Part shown: piece after piece, positions 7,436 through 16,488 of the stretch
Numbering within the stretch: the first letter of the stretch is position 1
How the letters are laid out: each line of letters starts with the position of its first letter
Assembly: GCF_902806485.1 (NCBI RefSeq)
Contig: NZ_CADCWT010000004.1
Coordinates: 1-64,000 of the forward strand
Direction of reading: 5' to 3'
DNA from: Candidatus Frankia alpina
Lineage (GTDB): Bacteria; Actinomycetota; Actinomycetes; Frankiales; Frankiaceae
Length of the DNA: 64,000 bases
Program-made: the position numbers and the translations under genes
The notes under the pieces: generated by a model
Databases searched by the model: none
What the model was told of the DNA's origin: nothing
Seen by the model: only the letters and a program-made list of their open reading frames with translations

Positions 7436-9124
7436 CTACTCCCACTCGATGGTGCCCGGGGGCTTCGAGGTGATGTCGTAGACGACCCGGTTTACCTGCC
7501 CCACCTCGTTGACGATCCGGTTGGAGATGCGTTCGAGCAGACCGTAGGGCAGCCGCGCCCAGTCTGCGGTCATCGCGTCCTCACTGGTGACCGCGCGCAG
7601 GACGACCGGGTGCCCGTAGGTGCGCTCGTCGCCCTGCACGCCGACCGACCGCACGTCCGCGAGCAGCACTGCGAAAACCTGCCAGATCTCCCGGTCCAGC
7701 CCGGCTCGGCGGATCTCGTCACGGACCACCTCGTCGGCCGCCCGGACCACGTCGAGCCGCTCGGGGGTGACCTCGCCGATGATGCGTACGGCGAGTCCCG
7801 GGCCGGGGAACGGCTGGCGCCAGACGATCTCCTCCGGCAGGCCGAGCTCCTCGCCGAGGCAGCGGACCTCGTCCTTGAACAACGTGCGCAACGGCTCGAC
7901 CAGCCCGAACCGCAGATCCTCCGGCAGACCGCCGACATTGTGGTGCGACTTGATCTTCGCCGCCGTCGGGGAACCCGATTCGATCACGTCGGGGTACAGG
8001 GTCCCCTGTACGAGGTGCTCGATCGTCGCGCCCTCGGCCTCGGCGCGGGCTTCCAGCTCCCGGGCCGATTCCTCGAAGACCCGGATGAACTCCCGGCCGA
8101 TGATCTTCCGCTTGCGCTCCGGGTCGGTCACGCCGGCCAACGCCGCGGCGAACCGGTCGGCCGCCTTGACGTGAACGAGATCGACGCCGGTGGACGCGAC
8201 GAAGTCCCGCTCGACCTGTTCGGCCTCACCCGCCCGCAGCAGGCCGTGGTCCACGAACACACAGGTCAGGGCGTCACCGACAGCGCGGTGCACGAGCGCT
8301 GCGGCGACCGCGGAGTCAACCCCGCCGGACAGCCCGCAGATCAGCCGGCCGGAGCCGACCTGAGCGCGTACCGCCGCCACCGCCTCGTCGACGATGTTGA
8401 CCATGGTCCAGGTCGGCCGGCAGCCCGCGCCCACCAGCAGGAAGTGGCGCAGCACATCGAGTCCACGTTCGCTGTGCACGACCTCCGGATGGAACTGGAC
8501 GCCGTAGAGGCGGCGAGCCGGATCCTCGAAGGCGGCGACGGGCGTCGACGGGGTCGACGCCGTCACCCGGAAGCCGGGCGGGGCTGCGGTCACGGAGTCG
8601 CCGTGCGACATCCACACCTGCTGCGTGGCCGACAGGCCATCGAACAGGACGCCCGGCTCACCCACCGACAGGCGAGTCGCTCCGTACTCCGCCGTTCCAG
8701 TCCGGGCGACCGAGCCGGCCAGCGTCTGGGCCATCACCTGATGGCCGTAGCAGATACCGAGAATGGGCAGCCCGGTGTCGAACAACGCGGGGTCGACCCG
8801 AGGCGCTCCCGGCGAGTACACCGACTTCGGCCCGCCGGAAAGGATCAGCGCTGACGGTCCGCGGGCGAGGATCTCGTCCACGGGCATGTCCCACGGAACG
8901 ATCTCCGAGTACACATGGCATTCCCGGACCCGCCGGGCGATCAGTTGAGCGTACTGCGCGCCGAAATCGATCACCAGCACCGTGTCATAACCGGGATGCC
9001 CCGCCGAACCCGGGCCGGCAGGGGTACCGGGCCTGGTCACCGGTACCGCCGGGGCGCTCCCAGCCGGGCCCGGGCCCCCCGGTCTCGCATCGTGACCAGC
9101 ATCGCTGCGCTGCAACTCGCTCAC
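7436..9124 (-). CDS. guaA: GMP synthase (glutamine-hydrolysing)
   Basis: Converts XMP to GMP using glutamine and ATP, the last step of GMP synthesis. 562 residues. The class I glutamine amidotransferase domain comes first: catalytic Cys125 in LGICYGHQ, then His212 and Glu214 in FHPEVVHSE. The ATP pyrophosphatase domain follows with the P-loop SGGVDS (266-271). The C-terminal dimerisation domain ends with PPGTIEWE, as is typical. The N-terminus has about 45 extra Gly/Pro-rich residues before the amidotransferase. The start is GTG at 9124. It is separate from guaB, which lies ~14 kb away on the same strand. Confidence 0.97.
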   Translation of the reverse strand: MSELQRSDAGHDARPGGPGPAGSAPAVPVTRPGTPAGPGSAGHPGYDTVLVIDFGAQYAQLIARRVRECHVYSEIVPWDMPVDEILARGPSALILSGGPKSVYSPGAPRVDPALFDTGLPILGICYGHQVMAQTLAGSVARTGTAEYGATRLSVGEPGVLFDGLSATQQVWMSHGDSVTAAPPGFRVTASTPSTPVAAFEDPARRLYGVQFHPEVVHSERGLDVLRHFLLVGAGCRPTWTMVNIVDEAVAAVRAQVGSGRLICGLSGGVDSAVAAALVHRAVGDALTCVFVDHGLLRAGEAEQVERDFVASTGVDLVHVKAADRFAAALAGVTDPERKRKIIGREFIRVFEESARELEARAEAEGATIEHLVQGTLYPDVIESGSPTAAKIKSHHNVGGLPEDLRFGLVEPLRTLFKDEVRCLGEELGLPEEIVWRQPFPGPGLAVRIIGEVTPERLDVVRAADEVVRDEIRRAGLDREIWQVFAVLLADVRSVGVQGDERTYGHPVVLRAVTSEDAMTADWARLPYGLLERISNRIVNEVGQVNRVVYDITSKPPGTIEWE

Positions 9125-9539
9125 GCTGCAAGCCTACGGACCCGGCGGCACCTGTGGGCCGGGCCCCTCGCTGGCGACCCGCTCGGCCCGGGAGGGGCCC
9201 ATGAGTGCCGTTCGCGGAACGGGCGGTGCATCGCGGGGCCCGCGAAGACCGTAACGGCGGATGTCGCAGATGCCTGCTTTGCACCTTCAGTGCCACTCAC
9301 TGGGACAAGCCCTACGTCACGATGGGCGCACGTTGTCGGACTTCGTGACGGTTACGCTGACGGTGACTCCGTGCGCAGTCGCCACAACTGGCACACAGCC
9401 ACCAACGCGCTTACGGTAGGCGCCTTTCGGATGCCGACTTCGTACCGCTATGGTGCCTGGCAAGGGACATCAGGGCCCGATACCGAGCCATCCTGGTACG
9501 ACGTGTTCCGGGAGGCTGGCGGAGAGGTTGCGAAGGTAC
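9125..9539. other. 415-nt gap between guaA and the conservon
   Basis: The divergent promoter region of guaA and cvnA, with no convincing gene. A stretch at 9353-9366 (tacgctgacggtga) recurs, with one mismatch, in the opposite direction at 16462-16475 before the solute-binding lipoprotein gene. TACGCT could be a -10 box in both, but the matching -35 is weak. Confidence 0.5.
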
Positions 9540-12500
9540 GTGCGCAGACAACCGATGGCCAGCAGCACGGGCATCGCCGCAGACCCGGAGCCGACCTCGG
9601 CCCCGGGTTTGCCCGTGGACACCGAAGACGGCGGGCAACGCGACGATCGCCCCGCGGGGTCCGGCCTGGCGCGCCTTCGTAGCGCCGCCACTAACCCCAC
9701 CAACTGGCGGGTCCGCACCAAGCTGATCGCGATTCTGGCCGTGCCGGTCGTCGCGATCCTCGTCTACTCCTCGATCGAGGCCGGCACGGTACTGACCAGC
9801 ACCCGGGACGTGAACCGGATCTCGGATCTCACTGAGATCAGCCGATCCGCATCGACGCTCGCCCATGCCCTGCAAACGGAACGGACATACAGCACCGGAT
9901 TCGTGGCGAGCGGCCCGGTCGGTTCCCGTGACTCCACCGCCGTCCCCTCCTCCCAGGCGAGGGTGAACGATGCCTACCAGGCCTACAAGGCGGTGGCCAA
10001 CGGTCGGCGGGACTCCTTCGGCAGCGAGGTTCGTCGGGCCCTCGACGACGTCCAGACCAGGATGGACTCGCTGCCCACGAAGCGGCAGACGATCCAAAGA
10101 GTTGTCGACCCGAAAGCCGTCCAGACGGCCTTTCAGTCGATCGTCGACTCGCTGATCAGCCTGGTCCAGCTCATCCCGCAGGGAAATGACGACCTGCAGC
10201 TCGACAACGGCGTCAATACGGCCTACTTCCTCATGGCGGGGACGGAACTCCTCGCTCAGCAGCAAGCCCTCGTCTACGGCCTGCTCCGGCGGGGCAGCGA
10301 CCAAACCTTCACCGAAGGTGACTATCGCGAGTTTCTCTCCGACGAGACTCAGCGGTCACGGGAGCGGGACGACCTCGAGAACGTCGCCGGGCCGGCCCAG
10401 CTGGCCCTCTACACCCCGACAATCGACTCCGAAAACAATGGCGACATCCGCAACACCCAGAATTACGTCGAGGAGATCCTGGACGCGCCCATCGGTCAGC
10501 CGCTGTCCGTCGTCACGTCGGAGAAGTGGAACCGGGCTACTCAGGAGACCATCGACACCAGTACCGACGCGGCGGACAAGCTCCTCGGGCTCGTCGACGA
10601 CCGGGTCGACACCCTGCGCGGCGACATCCAGCGACGGGCGCTGCTGTCTGGGCTGCTCATCGTGCTCATCCTCGCCGCCGCCCTGCTGTCCGCGCTGATC
10701 GTGGCGCGGTCCCTGGTCCGACCGCTGCTGGCGCTGCGGACCGCGGCGCTCGACATCGCCGACCGCCGGCTGCCGGACGCCGTCCGCCGCCTGCGTGACT
10801 CCACCGATCAGGACATCGACGACTCGATCGAACCGGTCGGTATCAACACCGACGAGGAAGTCGGTGAAGTCGCCCGGGCCTTCGACGAGGTCCACCGCGA
10901 GGCGATCCGACTGGCCTCCGAGCAGGCCTCGCTGCGGAACAACGTCAACGCGATGTTCGTGAACCTCTCCCGACGCAGCCAGGGCCTGGTCGAACGCCAG
11001 CTCCGCCTGATCGACGACCTGGAGAACCGCGAGCAGGACCCCGACCAGCTGTCCAACCTCTTCAAGCTGGACCACCTCGCCACCCGAATGCGGCGGAACA
11101 ACGAGAGCCTGCTGGTCCTCGCCGGCACGGACACCGCCCGCCGCTGGACGCACCCCGTGCCACTCAACGAGGTGGTCCTGGCCGCCATCTCCGAGGTGGA
11201 GCAGTACACCCGGGTGAAGCAGACCTCGGCCGCGCCGGTGTCTATCGCCGGCAACGGTGTCAGCGACGTCGTCCATCTGGTCGCCGAGCTGCTGGAGAAC
11301 GCCACCTCCTACTCGCCGCCGGTCACCGAGGTGCTGGTGACCAGTCATTCGCTCGGCCCCGGCGCCGGCGCGATGATCGAGATCGAGGACCGAGGCATCG
11401 GCATGCCGGCCAAGGAGCTCGAGCGGGTCAACGAGCGACTGGCCAACCCCCCGGTCGTCGACGTGTCGGTGTCGCGGACGATGGGTCTGTTCGCGGTCGG
11501 CCGGCTGGCCGGCCGGCACGGCATTCGCGTCCAGCTGCGTGAATCGGCCTCGGGCGGTATCACCGCCGTCGTCCGGCTGCCCGCGAAGCTGGTCACCGGC
11601 GACAGCGCCGCCGGCACCGGGCCCGGCCGTCCCCCGGCTCTGAACCGGCCCGCGGCCACGCCGGCGATCGGCGGACCCGGCGGCGGGCGGCCCCCCGAGC
11701 GACCGAGTAACGGCGTCACGTCCGACCGCACGAACGGCGCGCCGACCCCGGCGGGCAGCCCCGCGAACAACGGGATGAGCAACGGGCACCGGCCTGTCTC
11801 GGAGCCCGCGGCGCGGGAGAACATCTTCGATGACTCCAGCGGTCCGCGGCGCTTCCCCAACACCGGTCCGTTTCCGCTAACCGGCCCACTGGCCGCACAG
11901 CTCGGCTCCGATCGCACCGGACCAATGCCCACCGCGGACCGCCGTGATTTCGGCCTGGAGGATTTCTCCCCCGGCCTGGACAACGACCGCGACGAACACG
12001 ACGACGACACCGGCGGCACGGCGGCGCCCCCGTCGCACAGGATCGACGGCGGCACCTCGCCTCGGGCCACCCAGTTCCCGGGCACCTCCCCGCAGGACCG
12101 GGCGTCCGCCGGCCCCGCCGACGCCGACCCACGGGAGTTCGACAGCCAGGAGATCGATCTCGACGCCCTGCCCGGCCACGGCACCGAGCCACGCGGCCGA
12201 GCCGAGACGCCGCCCAGCGGCCCCGCTGTCGGCGGCACGGCTCCCGGCGGAGTCACTCCAGACACCGAGTCCATCGACCGGCGCGGTCCGGCCAGGCGTG
12301 AGCAGCCCGCACCGGATGTGACGAGTCCCGTCTCGTTCGGGGACAACCGCTGGCCGACCCGCCCCCGGCCCGCGGATCACGACCCTGCGGCGGGTGAACA
12401 GTCCGAAACGGTGCCGAAGCTCCCCATCCGGGAGCGCCCGAACCTCCGGGACCTCGCCGATCTCGACGCCATCCGCCCGCCGGTCGAGCCGACCAGCCCC

Positions 12501-13487
12501 CGCGCGGGCAATGTGTTCGCCCGCGCCGAGGACCGCCCCGATCCACAGGCGCGGCCGCGCCCCGAGGCCGCCACCGGAACGCAGTCACCAACCCGCCCGC
12601 AGACACAGACCGGACCACAGTCGCGGACTGCTCCCGGCCGCGTCACGGAGACGGCGCCTGCCGAGATCACCGGCGACCAGGCCCCGGCCGAGTCGGACAC
12701 CGACGACGTCGAGACCTCGCCGATCTTCGACTCCGTGTCGGCGTGGTTCCAGCGCCGAACGCCAGCCGACGCGGCATCGGCCCAGCGCCAGGCCCCCGCA
12801 GCGGCCGCGCGGGCGACCGATGAACCGGCAGCCGCCGTCTCGGCCGCACAGCCCGCCCGACCATCCCGGCGTCCCGGCATCGGCGGGGCCTTCGGGCAGC
12901 GCGGTCCGGTCCGTCCGGCCACCGAGCCCGGCGCGGGTGCCCGCCCGGTGGCCCCATCCGAGCCAACCTTCAACCCGGCACCCGTGGCCGCCTTTTCGGC
13001 ACTACAGCAGCCCCCACAATCCGGTGGGCCAGCGCGACCAGGACCCGGGCAGCTGGGGACCAGCCCGCAGCACCAGCCCGCAGCGGCCCAGCACGCCGTG
13101 GTGCCCCAGTCCCACCAACCGGCGGGGCAGCCTCATCCGCCGGCACAGCACCAGTCGGCACCACAGCACCAGGCAGCACCTCAGCCGCCGGCCTCGGGAG
13201 ACTGGAGCTCTCCCGGGGACGCCGGCTGGCAGGCAGCCGAGTCGTTGCGCCAGCCGAGCACCGGTGGCGTGGCGCGATCGGGCCTACCGGTGCGCGTTCC
13301 CATGACCCATCTCGTGCCCGGCAGCGCCGAACCCGCGCCAAGCCGGCGTCCCGCCGAAGCCTCGACCAGGTCTCCCGAGGCAGTCGGTGGCCGGCTTGCC
13401 AGCTTCTACCAGGGCGTGCGGCAGGGACGTGATGTCGGAGTCGACACCACGAGGAATCCTCGACGTGACGCGCAGGAGGAACGGTGA
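9540..13487 (+). CDS. cvnA: Conservon sensor histidine kinase-like protein (CvnA type, NIT domain)
   Basis: About 1315 residues. Order: short cytoplasmic N-terminus; TM1 (~60-80, LIAILAVPVVAILVY); an extracytoplasmic NIT-like sensing region (~95-330, TLAHALQTERTYSTGFVASG); TM2 (~365-390); HAMP-like linker; a DHp-like helix (LDHLATRMRRNNESLLVLAG); and a GHKL ATPase domain with N-box ELLENA (~580) and G-box EDRGIGMP. The final ~600 residues are Pro/Ala/Gln-rich and probably disordered. Cvn kinases work in a complex with the roadblock, DUF742 and GTPase proteins encoded next. A canonical H-box is not obvious. GTG at 9540 follows GAAGG closely; ATG at 9555 is the alternative. The stop overlaps the next gene (GTGA). 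Confidence 0.85.
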   Translation: MRRQPMASSTGIAADPEPTSAPGLPVDTEDGGQRDDRPAGSGLARLRSAATNPTNWRVRTKLIAILAVPVVAILVYSSIEAGTVLTSTRDVNRISDLTEISRSASTLAHALQTERTYSTGFVASGPVGSRDSTAVPSSQARVNDAYQAYKAVANGRRDSFGSEVRRALDDVQTRMDSLPTKRQTIQRVVDPKAVQTAFQSIVDSLISLVQLIPQGNDDLQLDNGVNTAYFLMAGTELLAQQQALVYGLLRRGSDQTFTEGDYREFLSDETQRSRERDDLENVAGPAQLALYTPTIDSENNGDIRNTQNYVEEILDAPIGQPLSVVTSEKWNRATQETIDTSTDAADKLLGLVDDRVDTLRGDIQRRALLSGLLIVLILAAALLSALIVARSLVRPLLALRTAALDIADRRLPDAVRRLRDSTDQDIDDSIEPVGINTDEEVGEVARAFDEVHREAIRLASEQASLRNNVNAMFVNLSRRSQGLVERQLRLIDDLENREQDPDQLSNLFKLDHLATRMRRNNESLLVLAGTDTARRWTHPVPLNEVVLAAISEVEQYTRVKQTSAAPVSIAGNGVSDVVHLVAELLENATSYSPPVTEVLVTSHSLGPGAGAMIEIEDRGIGMPAKELERVNERLANPPVVDVSVSRTMGLFAVGRLAGRHGIRVQLRESASGGITAVVRLPAKLVTGDSAAGTGPGRPPALNRPAATPAIGGPGGGRPPERPSNGVTSDRTNGAPTPAGSPANNGMSNGHRPVSEPAARENIFDDSSGPRRFPNTGPFPLTGPLAAQLGSDRTGPMPTADRRDFGLEDFSPGLDNDRDEHDDDTGGTAAPPSHRIDGGTSPRATQFPGTSPQDRASAGPADADPREFDSQEIDLDALPGHGTEPRGRAETPPSGPAVGGTAPGGVTPDTESIDRRGPARREQPAPDVTSPVSFGDNRWPTRPRPADHDPAAGEQSETVPKLPIRERPNLRDLADLDAIRPPVEPTSPRAGNVFARAEDRPDPQARPRPEAATGTQSPTRPQTQTGPQSRTAPGRVTETAPAEITGDQAPAESDTDDVETSPIFDSVSAWFQRRTPADAASAQRQAPAAAARATDEPAAAVSAAQPARPSRRPGIGGAFGQRGPVRPATEPGAGARPVAPSEPTFNPAPVAAFSALQQPPQSGGPARPGPGQLGTSPQHQPAAAQHAVVPQSHQPAGQPHPPAQHQSAPQHQAAPQPPASGDWSSPGDAGWQAAESLRQPSTGGVARSGLPVRVPMTHLVPGSAEPAPSRRPAEASTRSPEAVGGRLASFYQGVRQGRDVGVDTTRNPRRDAQEER

Positions 13488-13906
13488 CACCCGTGAGTTC
13501 TGAGGCTCAGAACCTCAACTGGTTGATCAATAATTTTGTCGATCGGGTCCCGGGTGTCGCCCACACCGTGGTGGTGTCCGCGGACGGGCTGCTGCTGGCC
13601 GTCTCCGACGGCTTTCCCCGCGACCGGGCCGACCAGCTCGCCGCGGTGGCGTCCGGGCTGGTGAGCCTGACCCAGGGCGCGGCGCGCGTGTTCGAGGCGG
13701 GCGCCGTGACGCAGAGCGTGGTCGAGATGGAACACGGTTTCCTGTTCATCATGTCGATCAGCGACGGGGCGAGCATGGCAGTACTGGCAGCACCGTCGTG
13801 CGACATCGGCCTGGTCGGGTACGAGATGGCACTGCTGGTCAGCCGGGCGAAGGATGTTCTGACCCCGGCACTGCGCGCCGAACTGCAGGGAACGCTTCCG
13901 CGGTGA
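13484..13906 (+). CDS. cvnB: Roadblock/LC7 domain protein (CvnB type)
   Basis: 140 residues, a single roadblock/LC7 fold of the MglB-like family (NLNWLINNFVDRVPGVAHTVVVSADGLLLAVSDGF, then a central LVSLTQGAA helix). In conservons this protein acts with the CvnD GTPase, in the manner of MglB on MglA, as a regulator or scaffold at the membrane-bound kinase. It is translationally coupled to cvnA by a 4-nt overlap and lies 25 nt before the DUF742 gene. The length is normal for the family. Confidence 0.92.
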   Translation: MTPVSSEAQNLNWLINNFVDRVPGVAHTVVVSADGLLLAVSDGFPRDRADQLAAVASGLVSLTQGAARVFEAGAVTQSVVEMEHGFLFIMSISDGASMAVLAAPSCDIGLVGYEMALLVSRAKDVLTPALRAELQGTLPR

Positions 13907-13931
13907 ATGAGCGGCAGCACAGGGAGTCAGG

Positions 13932-14291
13932 GTGAGTATCGATCCTGAGAACGCGCCCGGTCCGGTCGTCCGTCCCTACGCGATGACCGGCGGGCGAACT
14001 CGGTCACGTTACGAGCTCGCCATCGAGGCACTCGTCTTCACGACGCCGCTCGGCGAGGAACGGGCCCTCGGCCTCAACCTTGAGCAACAGACCATCGCCG
14101 CCATGTGCCGGCAGGTGCGATCCATCGCGGAGATCGCCGCCGGGCTCCGGGTGCCTCTGGGAGTCGCCCGCGTGCTGGTCGGCGACATGGCGGACGAAGG
14201 CTTCGTCCGCGTCCACCAGCAGCCTGGCCGCAACGAGGCACCAGATCTCGCGTTGCTCGAAAGGGTTCTCAGTGGCCTTCGAAAGCTCTGA
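13932..14291 (+). CDS. cvnC: DUF742 protein (CvnC type)
   Basis: 119 residues matching DUF742: the VRPYAMTGGRT N-terminus, then an Arg/Glu-rich centre with LNLEQQTIAAMCRQVRSIAEIAAGLRVPLGVARVLVGDMADEGFVRVH, which looks like a winged-helix segment. The role in the conservon complex is not firmly known; DNA or GTPase binding has been suggested. GTG at 13932 follows a GGGAGTCAGG stretch. Its 3' end overlaps the GTPase gene by 20 nt, so the four genes form one transcript. Confidence 0.9.
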   Translation: MSIDPENAPGPVVRPYAMTGGRTRSRYELAIEALVFTTPLGEERALGLNLEQQTIAAMCRQVRSIAEIAAGLRVPLGVARVLVGDMADEGFVRVHQQPGRNEAPDLALLERVLSGLRKL

Positions 14292-14868
14292 CAACAGACG
14301 GGTCAACTCCTCCGTCGCCACGACCTCGGTGAAGATCGTGGTGGCGGGAGGATTCGGCGCCGGGAAGACCACTTTCGTGGGCTCGGTGTCCGAGATTGTC
14401 CCGCTGCGTACCGAGGCCGTCATGACGGAGGCGGGAGCCCACGTCGACGACCTCACCCACCTCTCCGACAAGACCACGACCACGGTCGCGATGGACTTCG
14501 GCCGCGTCTCCCTCGACGAGGACCTGATCCTGTACCTGTTCGGGACTCCTGGGCAGTACCGCTTCTGGTTCATGTGGGACGACATCGTCCGCGGCGCCAT
14601 CGGCGCGATCGTCTTGGCCGACACCCGCCGGCTCGCGGACTGCTTTGCCGCCGTCGACTACTTCGAGCAGCGTCAGCTGCCGTTCGTCATCGGCGTCAAC
14701 TGCTTCGACGGAATCCTGCGGCACTCCATCGAGGATGTCCGCGAGGCGTTGCAGATCAGCCCAACCGTGCCGATCATCACCTGTGACGCCCGCAACCGGG
14801 ACTCGACCAAGACCGCGCTCATCGCCGTGGTCGAGCACACGATGTCACGGGCGGCCGCCCGCACCTGA
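14272..14868 (+). CDS. cvnD: Conservon small GTPase (CvnD type)
   Basis: A Ras-like/MglA-related GTPase of 198 residues. P-loop GGFGAGKT (26-33); switch region with DKTTTTVAMDFG; G3 appears as FGTPGQ (90-95) in place of DxxGQ, usual for this family; G4 is NCFD (143-146) where classical GTPases have NKxD. The Lys-to-Cys change may alter guanine specificity or affinity. It is the output switch of the conservon complex. The GTG at 14272 lies inside cvnC, giving strong coupling. A large terminator follows 11 nt after the stop. Confidence 0.9.
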   Translation: MAFESSDNRRVNSSVATTSVKIVVAGGFGAGKTTFVGSVSEIVPLRTEAVMTEAGAHVDDLTHLSDKTTTTVAMDFGRVSLDEDLILYLFGTPGQYRFWFMWDDIVRGAIGAIVLADTRRLADCFAAVDYFEQRQLPFVIGVNCFDGILRHSIEDVREALQISPTVPIITCDARNRDSTKTALIAVVEHTMSRAAART

Positions 14869-14879
14869 CCCCTGACAAA

Positions 14880-14921
14880 CGCAGAGGGGCCCCGGGACAT
14901 CTGTCCTGGGGCCCCTCTGCG
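14880..14921. terminator. Bidirectional terminator between cvnD and the lipoprotein gene
   Basis: A near-perfect inverted repeat: cgcagaggggcccc...ggggcccctctgcg, extended inward by ggaca/tgtcc. It lies between two convergent genes and can serve both. A T-run is short on either side. Confidence 0.9.
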
Positions 14922-14943
14922 TTGTGCGTCGGCGGGCCGCCGC

Positions 14944-16353
14944 TCAGACCGGCGGCGGGAGTTCGCGCAGCTGCGCGTCCACCGCGACCTTGCTGTTACC
15001 GCTGTTGTTCACGACCTTGAGGGCGAAGCGGTTGTCGACCTGATCCCACTGGCCGCCGACCAGGGTGGTGCGGGCCACGTTCTTCGGCACGTTCGGCTGG
15101 GAGCCGAACGCCACCGGCCCGACGATCGTCTGGGCCTCGACTTCCTTGATGGCCGCGGCGATGGCCTCCCGTTCCAGGGACGCGGCTCCGCCGAGCGCCT
15201 TCACCGCCACCTCGAACAGCGCGTAGGAGTAGCCCAGCGTCTGCGTCCAGCCGCGCCCGCGGGCGCCGTCGAAGTCGTTGGCCAGGTCCAGGGAGGACTT
15301 GTTGGTCAGCGAACTGCGGTAGGGATGGGACGGTGACCACGCGATCTCGGTGGTCAACCCGTCGCCGGTGGACCCGAGCGCCAGGACATCCTCCTGGAAG
15401 TCCAGCGCCTTCGACATGGTCAGCGCCTTCGGAGTGAAGTCCATCGTGCGAGTCTGGCGCCGGAAGGTGGCGAGGTCCGCGGCCTGGGGGATCCCGACCA
15501 CGGCCTGGACGCCGGCGTTCTTGAAGGCGGTCAGGTACGTCTCGAATGATGTCGCTCCCGCCTGGTAGCCCGAGCTCGCCGGCGAGGTCAGCTGAAAATT
15601 GAAGTTGCGGATGGTCGGAATTCCGAAGTCGGGGTTGGCGAATGCCTGCCCGTCGTCGTCCGCGGGATACATCAGCCCCACCTTGGTGATCCCGAGCTGG
15701 CGCCACATCGCCACATAGGTGGCGACGACGTCCTCCATGCCCCAGAAAAAGTGGTAGGTCCAGTTGAAGGGCATGTCGACGTTACCGCCGCGCCCGTTCC
15801 ACCAGGACTGCCAGGGGGCGTTCGTCGAGATACAGGGAACCTGATTGATCTCGCACTGGTCGGCGACCGGAATGGCCGTGTCCGACGTCCCACCGACCAG
15901 GACGATGTCGACCTTGTCCTTGAAGATCAGGTCGGTCGCGGCGATCCCGGCCCGGTGCCGGTCGGACTCGGAGTCGCGGACGAAGATCTCCACCGGGTAG
16001 GTACGGCCGCCCACCTTGACCCCGTCGGCGAGGAGCGTCTGCATCGTCTGGACGATGTACGAATCGACCACGCTGTAGGCGCTGAGCGTCCCGGTACGGG
16101 AGGTCACGTATCCGAGACGCACCTTGCGCGGGCCATCGGAGGTCGACGACCCGCCGCAGGCTGCGAGCAGCCCGGCGGCCGGCGCGGCCACCGCGGCGGT
16201 CCCGGCCCAGCGGAGCAGACTGCGCCGGTCGACGGCCGGTCGACCGGCCCCGACAGCTGCCGGGACGCCATCGCCCGTCCCGCCAGCCACATCCTTTTCG
16301 TTGCCGGCGGCTGCACGCCACCAACCACCCACACCACGGTCAGACCTGAGCAT
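14944..16353 (-). CDS. Substrate-binding lipoprotein of a branched-chain amino acid/urea-type ABC transporter
   Basis: 469 residues. The N-terminus has a twin-arginine-like signal and lipobox (DRRSLLRW...GLLAAC), so it is probably exported folded and lipid-anchored outside the membrane. The mature part is a type I periplasmic binding protein (VRLGYVTSRTGTLSAYSVVDSYI, IVLVGGTSDTAIPVADQCE, GITKVGLMYPADDDGQAFA). This family binds branched-chain amino acids, urea or amides for HAAT transporters; the ligand cannot be told. No permease or ATPase gene lies nearby, so it is an orphan here. ATG at 16353 is preferred over TTG at 16392 because an AGG box precedes it. It converges on the conservon. Confidence 0.85.
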   Translation of the reverse strand: MLRSDRGVGGWWRAAAGNEKDVAGGTGDGVPAAVGAGRPAVDRRSLLRWAGTAAVAAPAAGLLAACGGSSTSDGPRKVRLGYVTSRTGTLSAYSVVDSYIVQTMQTLLADGVKVGGRTYPVEIFVRDSESDRHRAGIAATDLIFKDKVDIVLVGGTSDTAIPVADQCEINQVPCISTNAPWQSWWNGRGGNVDMPFNWTYHFFWGMEDVVATYVAMWRQLGITKVGLMYPADDDGQAFANPDFGIPTIRNFNFQLTSPASSGYQAGATSFETYLTAFKNAGVQAVVGIPQAADLATFRRQTRTMDFTPKALTMSKALDFQEDVLALGSTGDGLTTEIAWSPSHPYRSSLTNKSSLDLANDFDGARGRGWTQTLGYSYALFEVAVKALGGAASLEREAIAAAIKEVEAQTIVGPVAFGSQPNVPKNVARTTLVGGQWDQVDNRFALKVVNNSGNSKVAVDAQLRELPPPV

Positions 16354-16488
16354 GGCACCTGATCCTGCCGCACCCCGGTCTAAACCCGACAACCGGGGTC
16401 GGCAGCCGAGCGGCCGGCAAGGCCGACCCGGCGGTTAGAACAGACATTTCGCCGTTCTCGCTTACCGTCAGCGTAGGGACGGATGTTC

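Noticed and set aside
6902-8854. Long plus-strand open frame across ilvA and guaA
   Set aside because: Antisense to two well-conserved enzymes and composed of shadow-type Arg/Asp/Val-rich sequence.
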